Source: Lycorma delicatula
Lineage: Eukaryota > Arthropoda > Insecta > Hemiptera > Fulgoridae
Length of the DNA: 64,000 nt
Direction of reading: 5' to 3'
Assembly (NCBI RefSeq): GCF_047948215.1
Contig: NC_134458.1
Coordinates: 134,915,571-134,979,570, forward strand
Positions 1 to 9,629 of this stretch are shown here, in pieces (position 1 is the stretch's first letter; every line of letters starts with the position of its first letter). Below the pieces are notes generated by a model. It made no database searches. It was not told where the DNA came from and was given only the letters and a program-made list of their open reading frames with translations. The position numbers were made by a program, and so were the translations under genes.

Positions 1-470
1 TGAAGTCGGATTTGAACCGATGTGCCTTCCCCTTGTAAGATCCAAATATTTCATTAATTAAAATTTTATTTGGCTATAACTCTGGAACCATGAAAATAAG
101 TACCGTTTATGATATGTCGTTCAAAATCTCGCTATGAGGACTTTGGATTTTGAGCTTTTTTGGACACTTTTGGTCCAGTCGATTGCAATTAAAAGGGGAG
201 GTGCACAACTAGATGTTACTACAGTCCTAAATACAAAATTTCAACAGCCTACGGCTAATCATTTTTGAATTGTGCGAGATACATACTTAGGTACGTGCAG
301 ACGTCACGCCGTAACTAGTCAAAATGGATTCGAGGATGGTCAAAATGGATATTTCCATTGAAATCTGATAACCGAAATTTTTCGCGATCACTACATTTCC
401 TTTACTTCATACGAGGAAGTAATAAAGAAAAAAATGATCGCTCAACCTATATACATCTATACTTCTCGTT
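1..470. repeat. Dispersed AT-rich repeat, class 1
   Basis: This non-coding stretch has no usable ORF. It carries text of the kind found in many copies in insect genomes: a short run of cacgccgtaactagtcaaaa, two 'caaaatggat' words in close succession (around 320-350), and an end 'acttcatacgaggaagt' near 404-420. I read it as a piece of an unclassified interspersed repeat. No terminal repeat or target duplication can be seen because the left side is cut by the window edge. The repeat call rests on style and memory, not on a second copy inside this window. Confidence 0.45.
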
Positions 471-1930
471 TTCTTTTAACTTAAATAATAAGATTACAAA
501 ATTCTTCATAAGTAAGAATAAATAGAAATAAATTATCACCTGGTGGTTGACTGTTACTGATTATATTGTTACATGGTGATCAGTGTCGCAGAAATGTATA
601 ATGATTATATGAAATGTCAGATTTGTAGGACTGAAACATGTATTCTTATACTTTAGAATGGCTTATTTCCAGCTATTGCTTATAGTAATCAAACATGAAT
701 AAACGACATAGAAAATTAATTAAAAATATCAGGTAATAATATTAGTGAATTATCTCGGCGTTAGCATGAAAATTAAAATTTGAACTTCCTTCGTGATAAA
801 GGTGGCAAAGTATTATGTGATTTTCACGGCTACGCCGATCAAGTAATGATTATCAGAAGAAAATTTAAGTATCAAAATTACATAAAATTTCGAATAAAAA
901 ATTGTTTGATTTTAGGGTTTCCTTAGTATGGGAAAATTTAGGAAAAATTAATTTATAAAGAAGTGATCCTTAACAAAAATAAATAAATTTAAAAAAGAAT
1001 TGTCTAAAATATTGAAAAAATAAAGTATAACTTTTATGAAAGTAATGAAAAAAAAAATTGCTTTTCATTTTTGATCCGGAATATAATATAAATGCCAAAG
1101 CTATTCTAATTAAAAAAAAAAAAACGAATTTAATAATAAAAATTAAGAGTTAAGAATCAAAACATAGAATATATGTATTTTTTAGAAGTGGGCAATAAAT
1201 TCTAAGATTTTTCTAAAAATATTCATATATGGGTTAACAAATTTTTTAAAGTAAATTTTTCTTAAATCTTAACACCTTAAAATAAGAAAAAACTAAAAAG
1301 AAAAAGAAAAAATTCAAAAAACTATTCTGCATTTTAAGTCCGGGTCTGCAGTTTAAAAGATTGAAGGCATTTCTTGATAGCTTTATATATGAAATATAAA
1401 TTTTCCAAAAAATATTTAAACCGAAGGGAGATAGGGCAAAAGAATTAAAAAAAAAAATATTTCAATTTTAAAAAGTGGGGGTCGATTTAAAAAAAAAATG
1501 GATTTTTTATATTTGCATTGTAGGTAACAAATTTACTTTAATAAAGTTTTATTTAAAATGCCCCTGAAGAAAATCGAAATTGGGTTTTCACGATATCCCT
1601 CACCCTTTTAAAAAATAAAAAAATTAATGTAATCAATACCCCATGTATAGAAATATTTAAGCTAAATTTGAATAAAATTGGTTGGGTCAATCCTGAGATA
1701 TAAGACTAAAAGCAGTGCAAGTACGTACTTACGTACATACGACTATATATGTTTTTTTTGGTCTATATGAATTATTTGGACCCTAAAATGTATAGATCTG
1801 CAAAAAAACCGATACCTCTTTTTTGACACGATCATCATATTTTCCCATTTAATTTAGCTATATTTGCCGGGAAAATAAAATAAATTAACATAATAAAAAT
1901 TAACATTTTTAAGTTTATTAATTTCAAAGG
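471..1930. other. AT-rich non-coding stretch with repeat-like section
   Basis: No gene is visible. The sequence is dominated by A and T runs. At about 1560-1870 it includes text such as 'gtacgtacttacgtacatac' and 'gacacgatcatcatattttccc', which looks like the tail of the same kind of dispersed insect repeat as the first 470 bases. No open frame of useful length, tRNA or hairpin of note was seen. Confidence 0.5.
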
Positions 1931-1934
1931 CGAT

Positions 1935-2310
1935 TTGTTATCGATTTAGCCACGTCTCCCTCTACATCGCTGCCATCTTCAAGTTGCTGTACGACGCGAA
2001 GTCCATATCCCTCTCCATGTTCTTGTAAAATCCATTTTTAGGATGTCCCCTTGATTTCTTTCCTAGTACTTTTCCTTCAAATTTATTTATTAAGAACTGA
2101 TTATACCGTAAGATATGCTTAGTTTTGCTTTTCTTTGTCCGATCAAGTTTAAAAGCGATCTGTTTTCATTCAAATCTTTTAAAACTTGCTTGTAACTTTT
2201 TCTCTCTATCAAGTTTGTGATCATAAGTTTCTTCCACATCCAAATTTCCATCGCTTCAAGCCTCCTTTCTGTTTTCACATCCGAACCTTTTCTTATCCTC
2301 CAAATTTATA
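1935..2310 (-). pseudogene. Non-LTR retrotransposon RT C-terminal tail, copy 1
   Basis: Read on the minus strand, an open stretch from 2278 to 2090 gives a tail typical of LINE reverse transcriptases: RRLEAMEIWMWKKLM, then SYKQVLKDLNE, then LLNLIGQRKAKL. After one frameshift near 2110 the reading continues to about 1940 with a 'GKKSRGHPK' segment and an 'ERDMDFASY' segment, as in the C-terminal part following the RT fingers and palm of RTE-like and related LINEs. The polymerase core is absent, so this is a 5'-truncated remnant. A second, shorter copy lies at 4295-4500 on the same strand. Clade assignment is uncertain. Confidence 0.7.
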
Positions 2311-2769
2311 TAATTACTTATGTTTATTTTGGAACGCCTTTATAGCTACTGCTACTCTATTTATCTCTGTCCCGTATTTATTTTTATTAATGATGATACT
2401 CCTTGGGTAGTAAATAATTTAATTTCGGTCCAAGATTGTCAAGTATATTCTTATAAATACCTCTCTTTTTCTAATAACGTATCATGCTTACCAGCACCTA
2501 TCTTTTCCGATGATTTCATAAATAACAATAAAAAGTCACTGGTAGTTGAATTTTATTCACCCCTTAGTTTTTTATTAAAATCCGATTTCGTTTATTTAAA
2601 AAAAGATAAAGAAAAGTTTATTTTTTTAATACTCGTTAACTTGACTGTACCTCGTGTGATACGGGTAAGGAAAATTATTAAAAAAAAAATATCTATTTAG
2701 TCTCTAATTATTAATATTAGTCTCTATTATTATTAGATTCATTATTATTAATCTTTTCTCACGGTCTTC

Positions 2770-2804
2770 GTCAATGCAATTGGTCAAGGACCAATTGCAT
2801 TGAC
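2770..2804. repeat. Perfect 16-bp inverted repeat, 3-nt spacer
   Basis: The left arm gtcaatgcaattggtc (2770-2785) is the exact reverse complement of the right arm (2789-2804), with spacer aag. It would form a tight hairpin or cruciform. No transposon end or gene is visible at its borders. Confidence 0.95.
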
Positions 2805-3399
2805 CAACGTTTATCTAATTATCAACTTTTTGTAATTAATATCTATTTCAGTTAGGAATGATTATTTAAAAAAAAATTGTTATATATTTTTTTTTATAAA
2901 CTGGATAAGAAATGTATATATTAATATAATAATTAAAAGTAACCATTATTGCAACCGGGATGATGTAGTAAAATATTACTCATTAAGCAATGTGCCGGTT
3001 AATCACTTTCTTAATGATCACCGAGTATCACCTGTATTGGCCCAAAAACTTTAAGTTTATTAAAGTTTACCAAATACCAATAAATTGAAAGGAAAATTTG
3101 TAGTTTTTTGTTAATATTTATATTTTCTTATTCGGTTCCTAATTTTTTCTTTTAAATAACTATACATGATTGAAACAGCTGTTACTTGAAAATGATCGAT
3201 AACTGAAAAATGATAAAATTGGGTAAGGAAAATGAAAAAAACGGTTGTTAATTTTTAGATAATTTTTCTAGAATTTTAGTTTTGCTTGTCTCATATAAAT
3301 TTATTAGATAAAAAAAAGCTACTTTTTTATGATTTTCTTCAATTTTTTAAGTAACTTGAGTAAAAGGATGAGGTTCTCAATGGATCTTTACTCTTCATT

Positions 3400-3441
3400 A
3401 TGTAAATCCATTTCGATGTCTACATCGAAGTCGATTTACAT
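3400..3441. repeat. 20-bp inverted repeat, 2-nt spacer
   Basis: Arms 3400-3419 and 3422-3441 match at 18 of 20 positions as reverse complements, with spacer ct. The outer part reads atgtaaatc and the inner part ttcgatgt. This is another short-spacer quasi-palindrome in non-coding DNA. Confidence 0.92.
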
Positions 3442-3689
3442 TTAACTAATGTTGTGTGAAGAAGCTTCCTCTGGTGCTTTCATTTAAGTCTTTTAAACAA
3501 AAGCCGACAAATTTTTAAACGAAATCTTTTATCGTTCATATAGATGACATGATATTTTTCATATTTTTTTTTGTTAATCCAGAATGAACATATCTTAAAA
3601 CGAATAGAAAAAGAGAGAGAAATTTGTGGCAAATCTTGTAAAAAGATGTATTAATTTGGTTAGGTGACCGTGTATTAAGACATATGCAG

Positions 3690-4168
3690 GGTGTCCGGGT
3701 TAAAGGTATCCAAAATTAATGGCCTGTATTTATAAAACCAGCTCGTCGTAATCTCTTAAACGTAGGCTCAATCGACAGGAAGTGTGCGTACTTTGGTTAA
3801 CGGAGTTTCAATCAGTTATGCGTGTTCAAAATCGTGTACGAATGAACGGAATACCTCGCTCTTCTTACATTCAAGTTTATTCGTCAGCGGAATACGACAT
3901 TAAGAGAAACTGGAAGCTTGGTTTCACAAACTGGAAATCATCCAAAAAGTTACAGTTAGTGACGAGGCTGTGGATCTTGTACCTGATGCATTCACTACCA
4001 GTCCTGGAACGTCAATTAGGCGGGCTAGTTGCCAACTGAAAATTCCTCGTTGCCCTGTATACGACATTGTTCATAAGCGGCTTCATTTGCGAGGGTACAA
4101 GATACAACTCCTCCATTACATTAAACCAAATCATCGCCGCCTACATCAGTTTTTTGCAGAAGTAATGT
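3690..4168 (+). pseudogene. Tc1/mariner-type transposase, 5' half only
   Basis: The segment opens with 'gggtgtccgggttaaaggta', a plausible transposon end, and encodes the N-terminal DNA-binding half of a Tc1/mariner-like transposase in at least two frames. Frame one covers VLWLTEFQSVMRVQNRVR; another carries 'ETGSLVSQTG' followed, after a shift, by DEAVDLVPDAF, SIRRASCQLKIPR and VYDIVHKRLHLRGYKIQ. That order (helix-turn-helix, a linker, a second helix-turn-helix) is usual for the family. Coding similarity stops abruptly at 4168, before the first catalytic Asp region, so the DDE domain is missing. Confidence 0.75.
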
Positions 4169-4294
4169 AAAAAAAAACAAGTAATGTAACCAATGTATAA
4201 GTAAAGTAATGCATAAGTCAACTGACCTAATTAAATCAAAGAAACCTAATCTGTCGAAACAAACCTAATAAAATCTTTTCTTTTTGTTGTTTTT

Positions 4295-4500
4295 AAACCC
4301 CTTAATCAGTTTTGCTTTGTTTTTGTCCAGTCAAATTTAAAAGCGATCTGTTTTCATTCACATCTTTTAAAACTTGTTTGTAACTTTTTCTATCCATCTG
4401 GTTTGTGGTCATTAGTTTCTTTCAGATCCAAATTTCCATTGCTTCTAGCCTTCTCCTTTCTGTTTTCCTGAAGGCCACGTTTCACATCCGAACCTTATTA
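4295..4500 (-). pseudogene. Non-LTR RT C-terminal tail, copy 2
   Basis: This 205-bp piece repeats the text of 2110-2290: the same 'aaaagcgatctgttttcatt' block, the same 'aaatttccat' block and the same 'cacatccgaacctt' end. It has an extra insert of about 14 bases (tcctgaaggccacg) near its right end. It covers only the start of the C-terminal tail and stops at about 4295. The two copies share strand and flank the mariner half at 3690-4168. Confidence 0.75.
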
Positions 4501-5316
4501 TTTTTATTATTTATAATAATAATAATAATAATAATAATTCTTTGTTTAACAAAATTAAGGATCAATGAGGATTATTGTTAGGTGATAGTTGTTTAACTAA
4601 CTCGACTACTTAACTTGGCATCGACTTCTAAAAGTAGATATTAGAAAAAACTATTCTTTAGTATAATTTTGTTTGAAGTCGGCTTTATACTGTTTTTTTT
4701 TTTTTTTTATAAAGTTCTGTTTTTATTTAAGGTAGATTTCTAATTTGCATTTCTTCGCCGTTATTCTAAAGCAAGTTATGAAGCTTCAAACTGATCAGCA
4801 AAGATATATCGATGACTATAGCTGAAAACATTAAAGAACGATATTATTAAAATTTGAAAGCCAGTTCTCGTACCTCTGACAAATGGCAGGCGATCAGTCA
4901 TCACTTTAGAAATAAAATAAAAATATTATGTAAATTACTTGTTTACGAAGTCGCATTTATCATTGTACATTAACGTCACAAGTCGTTAAATAACTGTGGT
5001 AATTCTGGAAAAATAGTAGTAGTACTTAATTAGATGGTAATCTCTTAGTAATTACCGCATTAAGAATAATAAACAAGGTTAGCTGCTAGCTAATAGAATT
5101 TTAAAACCTGTTTTGAGCAAGTACAACCTGAAAAGAAAAAATAAATGCGACTTCTTTTTTCTTTTTCGTATTCTATCATATCTACTTTCACAGATCATCT
5201 ACGTCAAAATTGTGCTTCCGTATAAAATTAAGCTGCATTTTAAAACCGCAGTAGACTATTAATTTTCGTGTAAAACCTTGAGCTTATTTATAGATTTATT
5301 ATTATTATTATTATTA
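4501..5316. other. AT-rich spacer with AAT and ATT microsatellites
   Basis: No gene is visible. Simple repeats of the trinucleotide AAT occur near 4518-4545 and of ATT near 5297-5316. The ATT tract directly abuts the SINE head that follows, which could mark an insertion site. Confidence 0.6.
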
Positions 5317-5475
5317 GCCGATCTCCGTGGTGGAGTTGTAGCGTCTCGACCTTTTATCCGGAGGTCCCGCGTTTGATGGTGAGGCATGGCATTTTTCAGA
5401 GGCAACAAAATTCATTTGTCATTCATCTAGTAACTGACATGTGACACCGATGCGTTAGGTACGATTTTTTGTAGG
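5317..5475 (+). mobile_element. tRNA-derived SINE, family A, copy 1
   Basis: The head reads 'gccgatctccgtggtggagttgtagcg', resembling an RNA polymerase III A box (tggtggagttgtag). A degenerate B box follows (gcgtttgatggtgag), then the family-specific body 'aggcatggcattttt'. The same head-body order occurs on the minus strand at 61361-61513, with a much better B box. The tail differs from the other copies, so this copy is diverged or chimeric. It lies immediately left of the LINE RT remnant. Confidence 0.7.
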
Positions 5476-5599
5476 CTCCGCGAAATTTCTATTTTATTTA
5501 CTACTTTTACAATTTACCCATCCATCTTTACTGGATGTTTTTTGCAAGGGTTGGTTTTGTGTTTTCTGCTAATAATTTAGGGTGTGACTAGGATTTTTT

Positions 5600-6960
5600 A
5601 AATATTTAAGGACTTTTGACTGGTGGAAGATTACTAAGTGGTTGTTTTGAAGTCGGTCTGTTTCGCGGGGATGCATTGTCTGTGGAGATTGCTGAGACCG
5701 AGGTGCGTCGGGTTTTCTGTAGTCTTGGTAGAGGTAAGGCGCCTGGCTTTAGTAGACTGACGGCTGAGCTCTGACGGTTGGAGTTAACGTGAGAATTATC
5801 ACACGCGTATTTAATAAATTATTGTTTGGCGGGTTCTTCCCAGTGTGCTGGAAGAAAGGGATTGTAAAATTGTTGTTTAAGGGAGGGACGACAAGGATCC
5901 GGCTGTTAGTTCATCATATCGGTCCCAAGGTGTTTGAGAAGGTCTTATCTTCGTATAAATGAGAGGTTGGCCTCGCGCGGGTTACTGATGGAAAATCAGT
6001 ACGGGTTTCGCCCCGGAAAAGGCACTGAGGATGCTATTCTTCGTGTGATGAGTGTGGTGTTGGCCAGTGAGGTGGAACATGTCTTGGGGATCTTCCTAGA
6101 CATTTCCGGGGCGTTTAAAAATCTATGGTAGCCCTCTGCCATTTTCTAATTACAGAGGCGAGGATGTACTGAAAATGAGCTGCAGATGTTGAAAATTTAT
6201 TTCAGTCATCGGGATGTGTTGCTCCGTGAGAGCAGCCATGAAGTAGGGAAGACGCTGTCTACTCACTTGTGGGTGGTGGAGTTTGACTCTCTTCTGTAGC
6301 TGAAGTTGCCCAATGGGTGTCTTGTTGTGACCTATGCGGAAGACGGGCTTCTGCTGGTCGAAGGATGCTCGCGGAGGGAGGTCGAGCTCTGGGCCATTCA
6401 TGCATGCAGGGTGCTTGAGCTGTGAGCTCAACACAAGATGACTTTCAGCCCGGAGAAGACAACGATGATGCTCCTCAAAGACTGTTTGGCGGAGAGTCGG
6501 CGAGTTCGAGTATTGCTGTCAGACCTTGAATAAAGTACACTCAGGTTCAGAAGTACCTCGGGGTGTATCTTGATGAGAAATTTCAGTTCAAGAGGTACCT
6601 TCAATACGTCGCAGCAAAGGCTTGTAGTGCCTTTTTTGGGACCTGACAAGTGGTCAATACGGATTGAAGTCTCAATTTTAGCACCCTAAGCATCCTGTAC
6701 AAGGACGTTTGCGAAGCAGTTATTTTGTATGCTGCGCCAGTTTGGGTGGATAGGATTAAATTCCGTAGTTGTAGAGATATATTATTGACAGCCCGACTAT
6801 TACTGCTGACGGTAACGGGTAGTTACCGGGAAATTTCACCGGTAGTGAAACCGGTTGATATTCTAGCTCTTGAGAGAGAGAAGCGGTATGTTGCTAGGAA
6901 GTTGGATGAGTTGACTTCCGAAAATATTTTCTTAAAATATTTTTTTTTTTGTTTTACGTA
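5600..6960 (+). pseudogene. R1-like LINE reverse transcriptase segment, decayed
   Basis: The plus strand encodes a broken non-LTR reverse transcriptase. Seen in order: an EVRRVFCSLGRGKAPG segment (start of the RT region), then the best stretch at 5934-6131 with LRINERLASRGLL, NQYGFRPGKGTEDAI and FLDISGAFKN (first catalytic Asp region), then VVTYAEDGLLLV near 6320-6360, corresponding to the YADD box but reading YAED, then a post-RT section ending with VDILALEREKRY. There are numerous stops and frameshifts. The endonuclease is not found upstream; instead an inverted endonuclease-ORF1 piece lies directly to the right. Base composition is more GC-rich than the surroundings, as in the LINE at 18-20.9 kb. 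Confidence 0.85.
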
Positions 6961-6964
6961 GGAG

Positions 6965-8190
6965 GGAAAATCTGCAATCAGATCATGTGAGTGCTTTGAC
7001 CGATTCACGTTTAGTAGTAGTATCTTGATCGATACTTGCATAACGAACTACTAGATCTGTGGCTCTCCGCTCCACATTTCATACATACTGCCGACTCTCT
7101 GCATCCGGCCTTAAAGTGGCCTTCTTCCCACAGTTGAAACAGTTTCTTGTCCGATCTGGTCCCTAACACTTGGACGTCTTGTGCCCAAGGTCACAGTAAC
7201 GATAGCATCTTTCTGCATCCATATACTCCGTGACTCTGCAGGAGATAACTCCAACTCTTGGAGTTATCTCCAAGATAACTCCACGTTTTTCATATCATCA
7301 GCAAGTTCTTTTAATTCTCGTGCCGTGTGACTTTTTTCGACATGTTTCATTAAAGTATCATTAATGCTGATAAGCTCTTTCATGTATTTTACCAATTCAT
7401 CATACAGGGTACATACTGTTCTTTCTTTCTACGCCCTCTCAGATTCCGCATGACCCGCTTTAGAGGAGCGTCTCCTTTTCCGGCGCTCTCTAGTCGTTTC
7501 GCCACTTGCCGCACTATCCGCAGAATCGCTAGTGGCTGACTCTTGGGAGCTGTATACATACTACAACGCCTGTTTTTGCTGGCTTCTGCTTCTGTTCACC
7601 ATTATGAGAAGCAGGAGGTTCCAACCAGCTTAAAACTACGCTTAAGTGCAAGCCCGCTTGTACTTCTTATGAATAAAGTTACGACAAATGAAATTAAAAT
7701 AAATTAAAGATAAATCAATTCCACACACCAGTATCCAACGATAAAATTTGTACTAGTCAATCGTTAAGGCTTAATTACAACCACTACAATGTTATCAGCT
7801 AATGATAACCTATACAATGTCTATTAATAATATAAACAAACACCACTGATAAAGACAGAATAACTAACTTCCAGCTCATAAAAAAGAGGCCACCCGAACG
7901 GGGTCACGTCAAGCGATTATAGTCCTTATTACAAATGATAAAATAATAAAGACTCACCGTAAAAAGAATACAGTCCGCTAACAAAACTTAGTTGTTATAA
8001 TCACATTCCAAAACTTGACCACAGTTGCTCGATGTACAGCCCAATTAAAAAATAGCCAAATAACCAAACCAAAATCTCTAAAATCACAGAGTTCAGTAAA
8101 AACACCACCTTACTCGATGAATCATCCAACTCGACTACCACAGTAATTTGCCGACTGGTTACCGTCGGAGCAGCGCTTGACATCAGTCAA
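6965..8190 (-). pseudogene. R1-like LINE ORF1 and endonuclease start, inverted
   Basis: On the minus strand, ORF1-like text runs from about 8183 to 7050: a basic, Ser-rich section (RERRKRRRSSKAGHAESE near 7450), a coiled section 'YMKELISINDTLMKHVEKS', and then three zinc-knuckle-like motifs (RCYRYCDLGHKTSKC; NCFNCGKK; a diverged third). At about 7035-6970 the frame IKILLLNVNRSKHSHDLIADF matches in style the endonuclease start of the LINE at 19.86 kb (IKIMFTNANRSILSHDLV). Reading stops at about 6965, where the plus-strand RT segment ends. Stops and shifts throughout make it a pseudogene. Confidence 0.8.
7241..7271. repeat. Perfect 14-bp inverted repeat, 3-nt spacer
   Basis: Left arm ggagataactccaa (7241-7254) and right arm (7258-7271) are exact reverse complements around ctc. 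A further partial copy, aagataactcca, follows directly. It interrupts the ORF1 remnant just upstream of the zinc knuckles. Confidence 0.95.
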
Positions 8191-8490
8191 AACTGGAAGG
8201 ACCGGGCTGAATGGTCAGTGGTTGCAGAATTTCTGTACTATTTGCGAACTTTGTTTTGTTACGTTTCTTGTTAGTGTTGTTTTGCTTTGTTAGTGTTACG
8301 TCGGTTTTGGTTGTTTTGCTATTATTTTTATTGTCATTTTTTTTTATTGTTTTAGCGGTTTTCCGCCTTTGTGTCGCATGTGAACTCACTTTACCTTTCG
8401 GGTGGTTGAATGATTCAGTTCGTTCGACGACTATACTCTTCAGTCTTGCTGAAGACAAGAGAGGTTTTAAGTAATAATTACACCTATGGG
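8191..8490. other. Low-complexity flank of the LINE ORF1 remnant
   Basis: A minus-strand frame (8458-8183) is open for 91 codons and rich in Lys, Asn and Thr. It ends where the LINE ORF1 frame begins. It may be the 5' part of that ORF1 or merely A/C-rich non-coding text. No motif is visible, and the opposite-strand open frame is its shadow. Confidence 0.35.
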
Positions 8491-8494
8491 AATG

Positions 8495-8680
8495 TCGCTT
8501 GTGGCATTTGCATCGGTGGTATTCTGGGCCGAGGCGACTGAGAGAGGTTTATGCCGAAGTTTAAAAGATAACCTCCGGTAAAGCCCACCAGGGCTAGATA
8601 TGGAGAGGGTGGTTGGAGGATTTCTTCCCCTAGGAAGGATCAGGATGTAAGAGGGCGTAAACCTGTTGTTTACGCCCTAA
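8495..8680. repeat. GC-rich LINE-UTR-like repeat, copy 1
   Basis: This segment shares an ordered set of words with 32425-32615: 'ggcatttgcatcggtgg', 'ccgaggc', 'cctccggtaaagccc', 'cagggct', then 'gtcttcccgtac'-like text. Both are far more GC-rich than their surroundings and sit next to LINE material, so I read them as copies of one LINE untranslated region. A perfect 11-bp inverted repeat closes it (agggcgtaaac at 8652-8662 with 8668-8678). Confidence 0.65.
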
Positions 8681-9629
8681 ATAAATAGATATGATTGTTA
8701 AATTTTTCTTCGAAATAATTTTAATTCTAGTATCGTGTTTAGATAATAATGAAAAAAAAATTGGCTTAAACAGGCATACAGATTAAGAAATAAAAAAAAT
8801 TCTTCCTACTGTAGTTACTTTTTGCTGAGGTTACTTATTCAAACAATTAATTAATTATATATATATGTATAATTATTTATTTTTTAAGAATATTTAATAT
8901 TAAGGCTACAATTAATTGACGCAACCCCGTACAATTTGTGGAGCAAAAACCCTCTTAAATTCTACGTTATTTCTATAATTGTTAAATAATATTAAAAAAA
9001 AAACCATGGACCATGCATAATGATTTAACATTCACTTTTTATGCATACCTTATTTAAGATTTGTTATCTTTTACTTTTCCGGATGTATAATTACACTGTA
9101 TAGCTTGTAATATAAAGCGAAAGTATGCTAATTAGGCCAAATTTCACATGTCGGAAGTTTTACAAATCTTAATCTCCTCTCATCAAAAAACATAATTTTA
9201 GCATCGAAAAGTTATATTTGTTTATATCTCCAGATTAAATGAACTGATTTGAATGAAATTTAATATGATGATTTTTGTATTAATTTTGAACACAGTTGGT
9301 TAAGATAGCATGGATATACAGACCTTACAGATCCTTATCTCAAAATTTGATTCAACGGGTAGGTAAACCTTTTACACATAATTTTATATCCCTCAGGTAG
9401 GTAAAATATTTTCTGATAATGTTTGGGCTTATTCAATTCTCCATTAAGGGGTGAGGGCAAAATCACTTTTTTAAATTACTTTTTGTATTTTAGAATTAAT
9501 ATATCTTAAAAAAATCTTTTTAATAAAAATTTTTTGGTTTCTAAGCAGCAGGACGGACTGTTTGCATAGTTAGTGTATTAGAATATTAGTTTAAATCCTC
9601 CATTTTTCCGACTATCCTTCTTTTATATA
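8681..9629. other. AT-rich spacer with repeat-like text
   Basis: No gene is present. Around 9210-9490 the text (for example 'tatatctccagattaaatga' and 'ggggtgagggcaaaatcact') has the look of dispersed insect repeats, but I found no clear second copy in this window. Confidence 0.5.

Larger units (their letters stand above)
2311..3690. other. AT-rich spacer with two hairpins
   Basis: No convincing gene is present. One frame (2320-2700, +) stays open for 126 codons, but it is rich in Phe, Ile, Asn and Lys with no domain, as expected of AT-rich non-coding DNA. The stretch holds two strong inverted repeats, listed separately (2770-2804 and 3400-3441). Confidence 0.6.

Noticed and set aside
2320..2700. 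126-codon plus-strand open frame
   Set aside because: Composition is dominated by Phe, Ile, Lys and Asn, with no motif, splice context or second copy. Expected by chance in AT-rich DNA.
8211..8474. 87-codon plus-strand open frame, hydrophobic
   Set aside because: It is the antisense shadow of a Lys/Thr-rich stretch next to the LINE ORF1. The apparent membrane segments come from T-rich codons.
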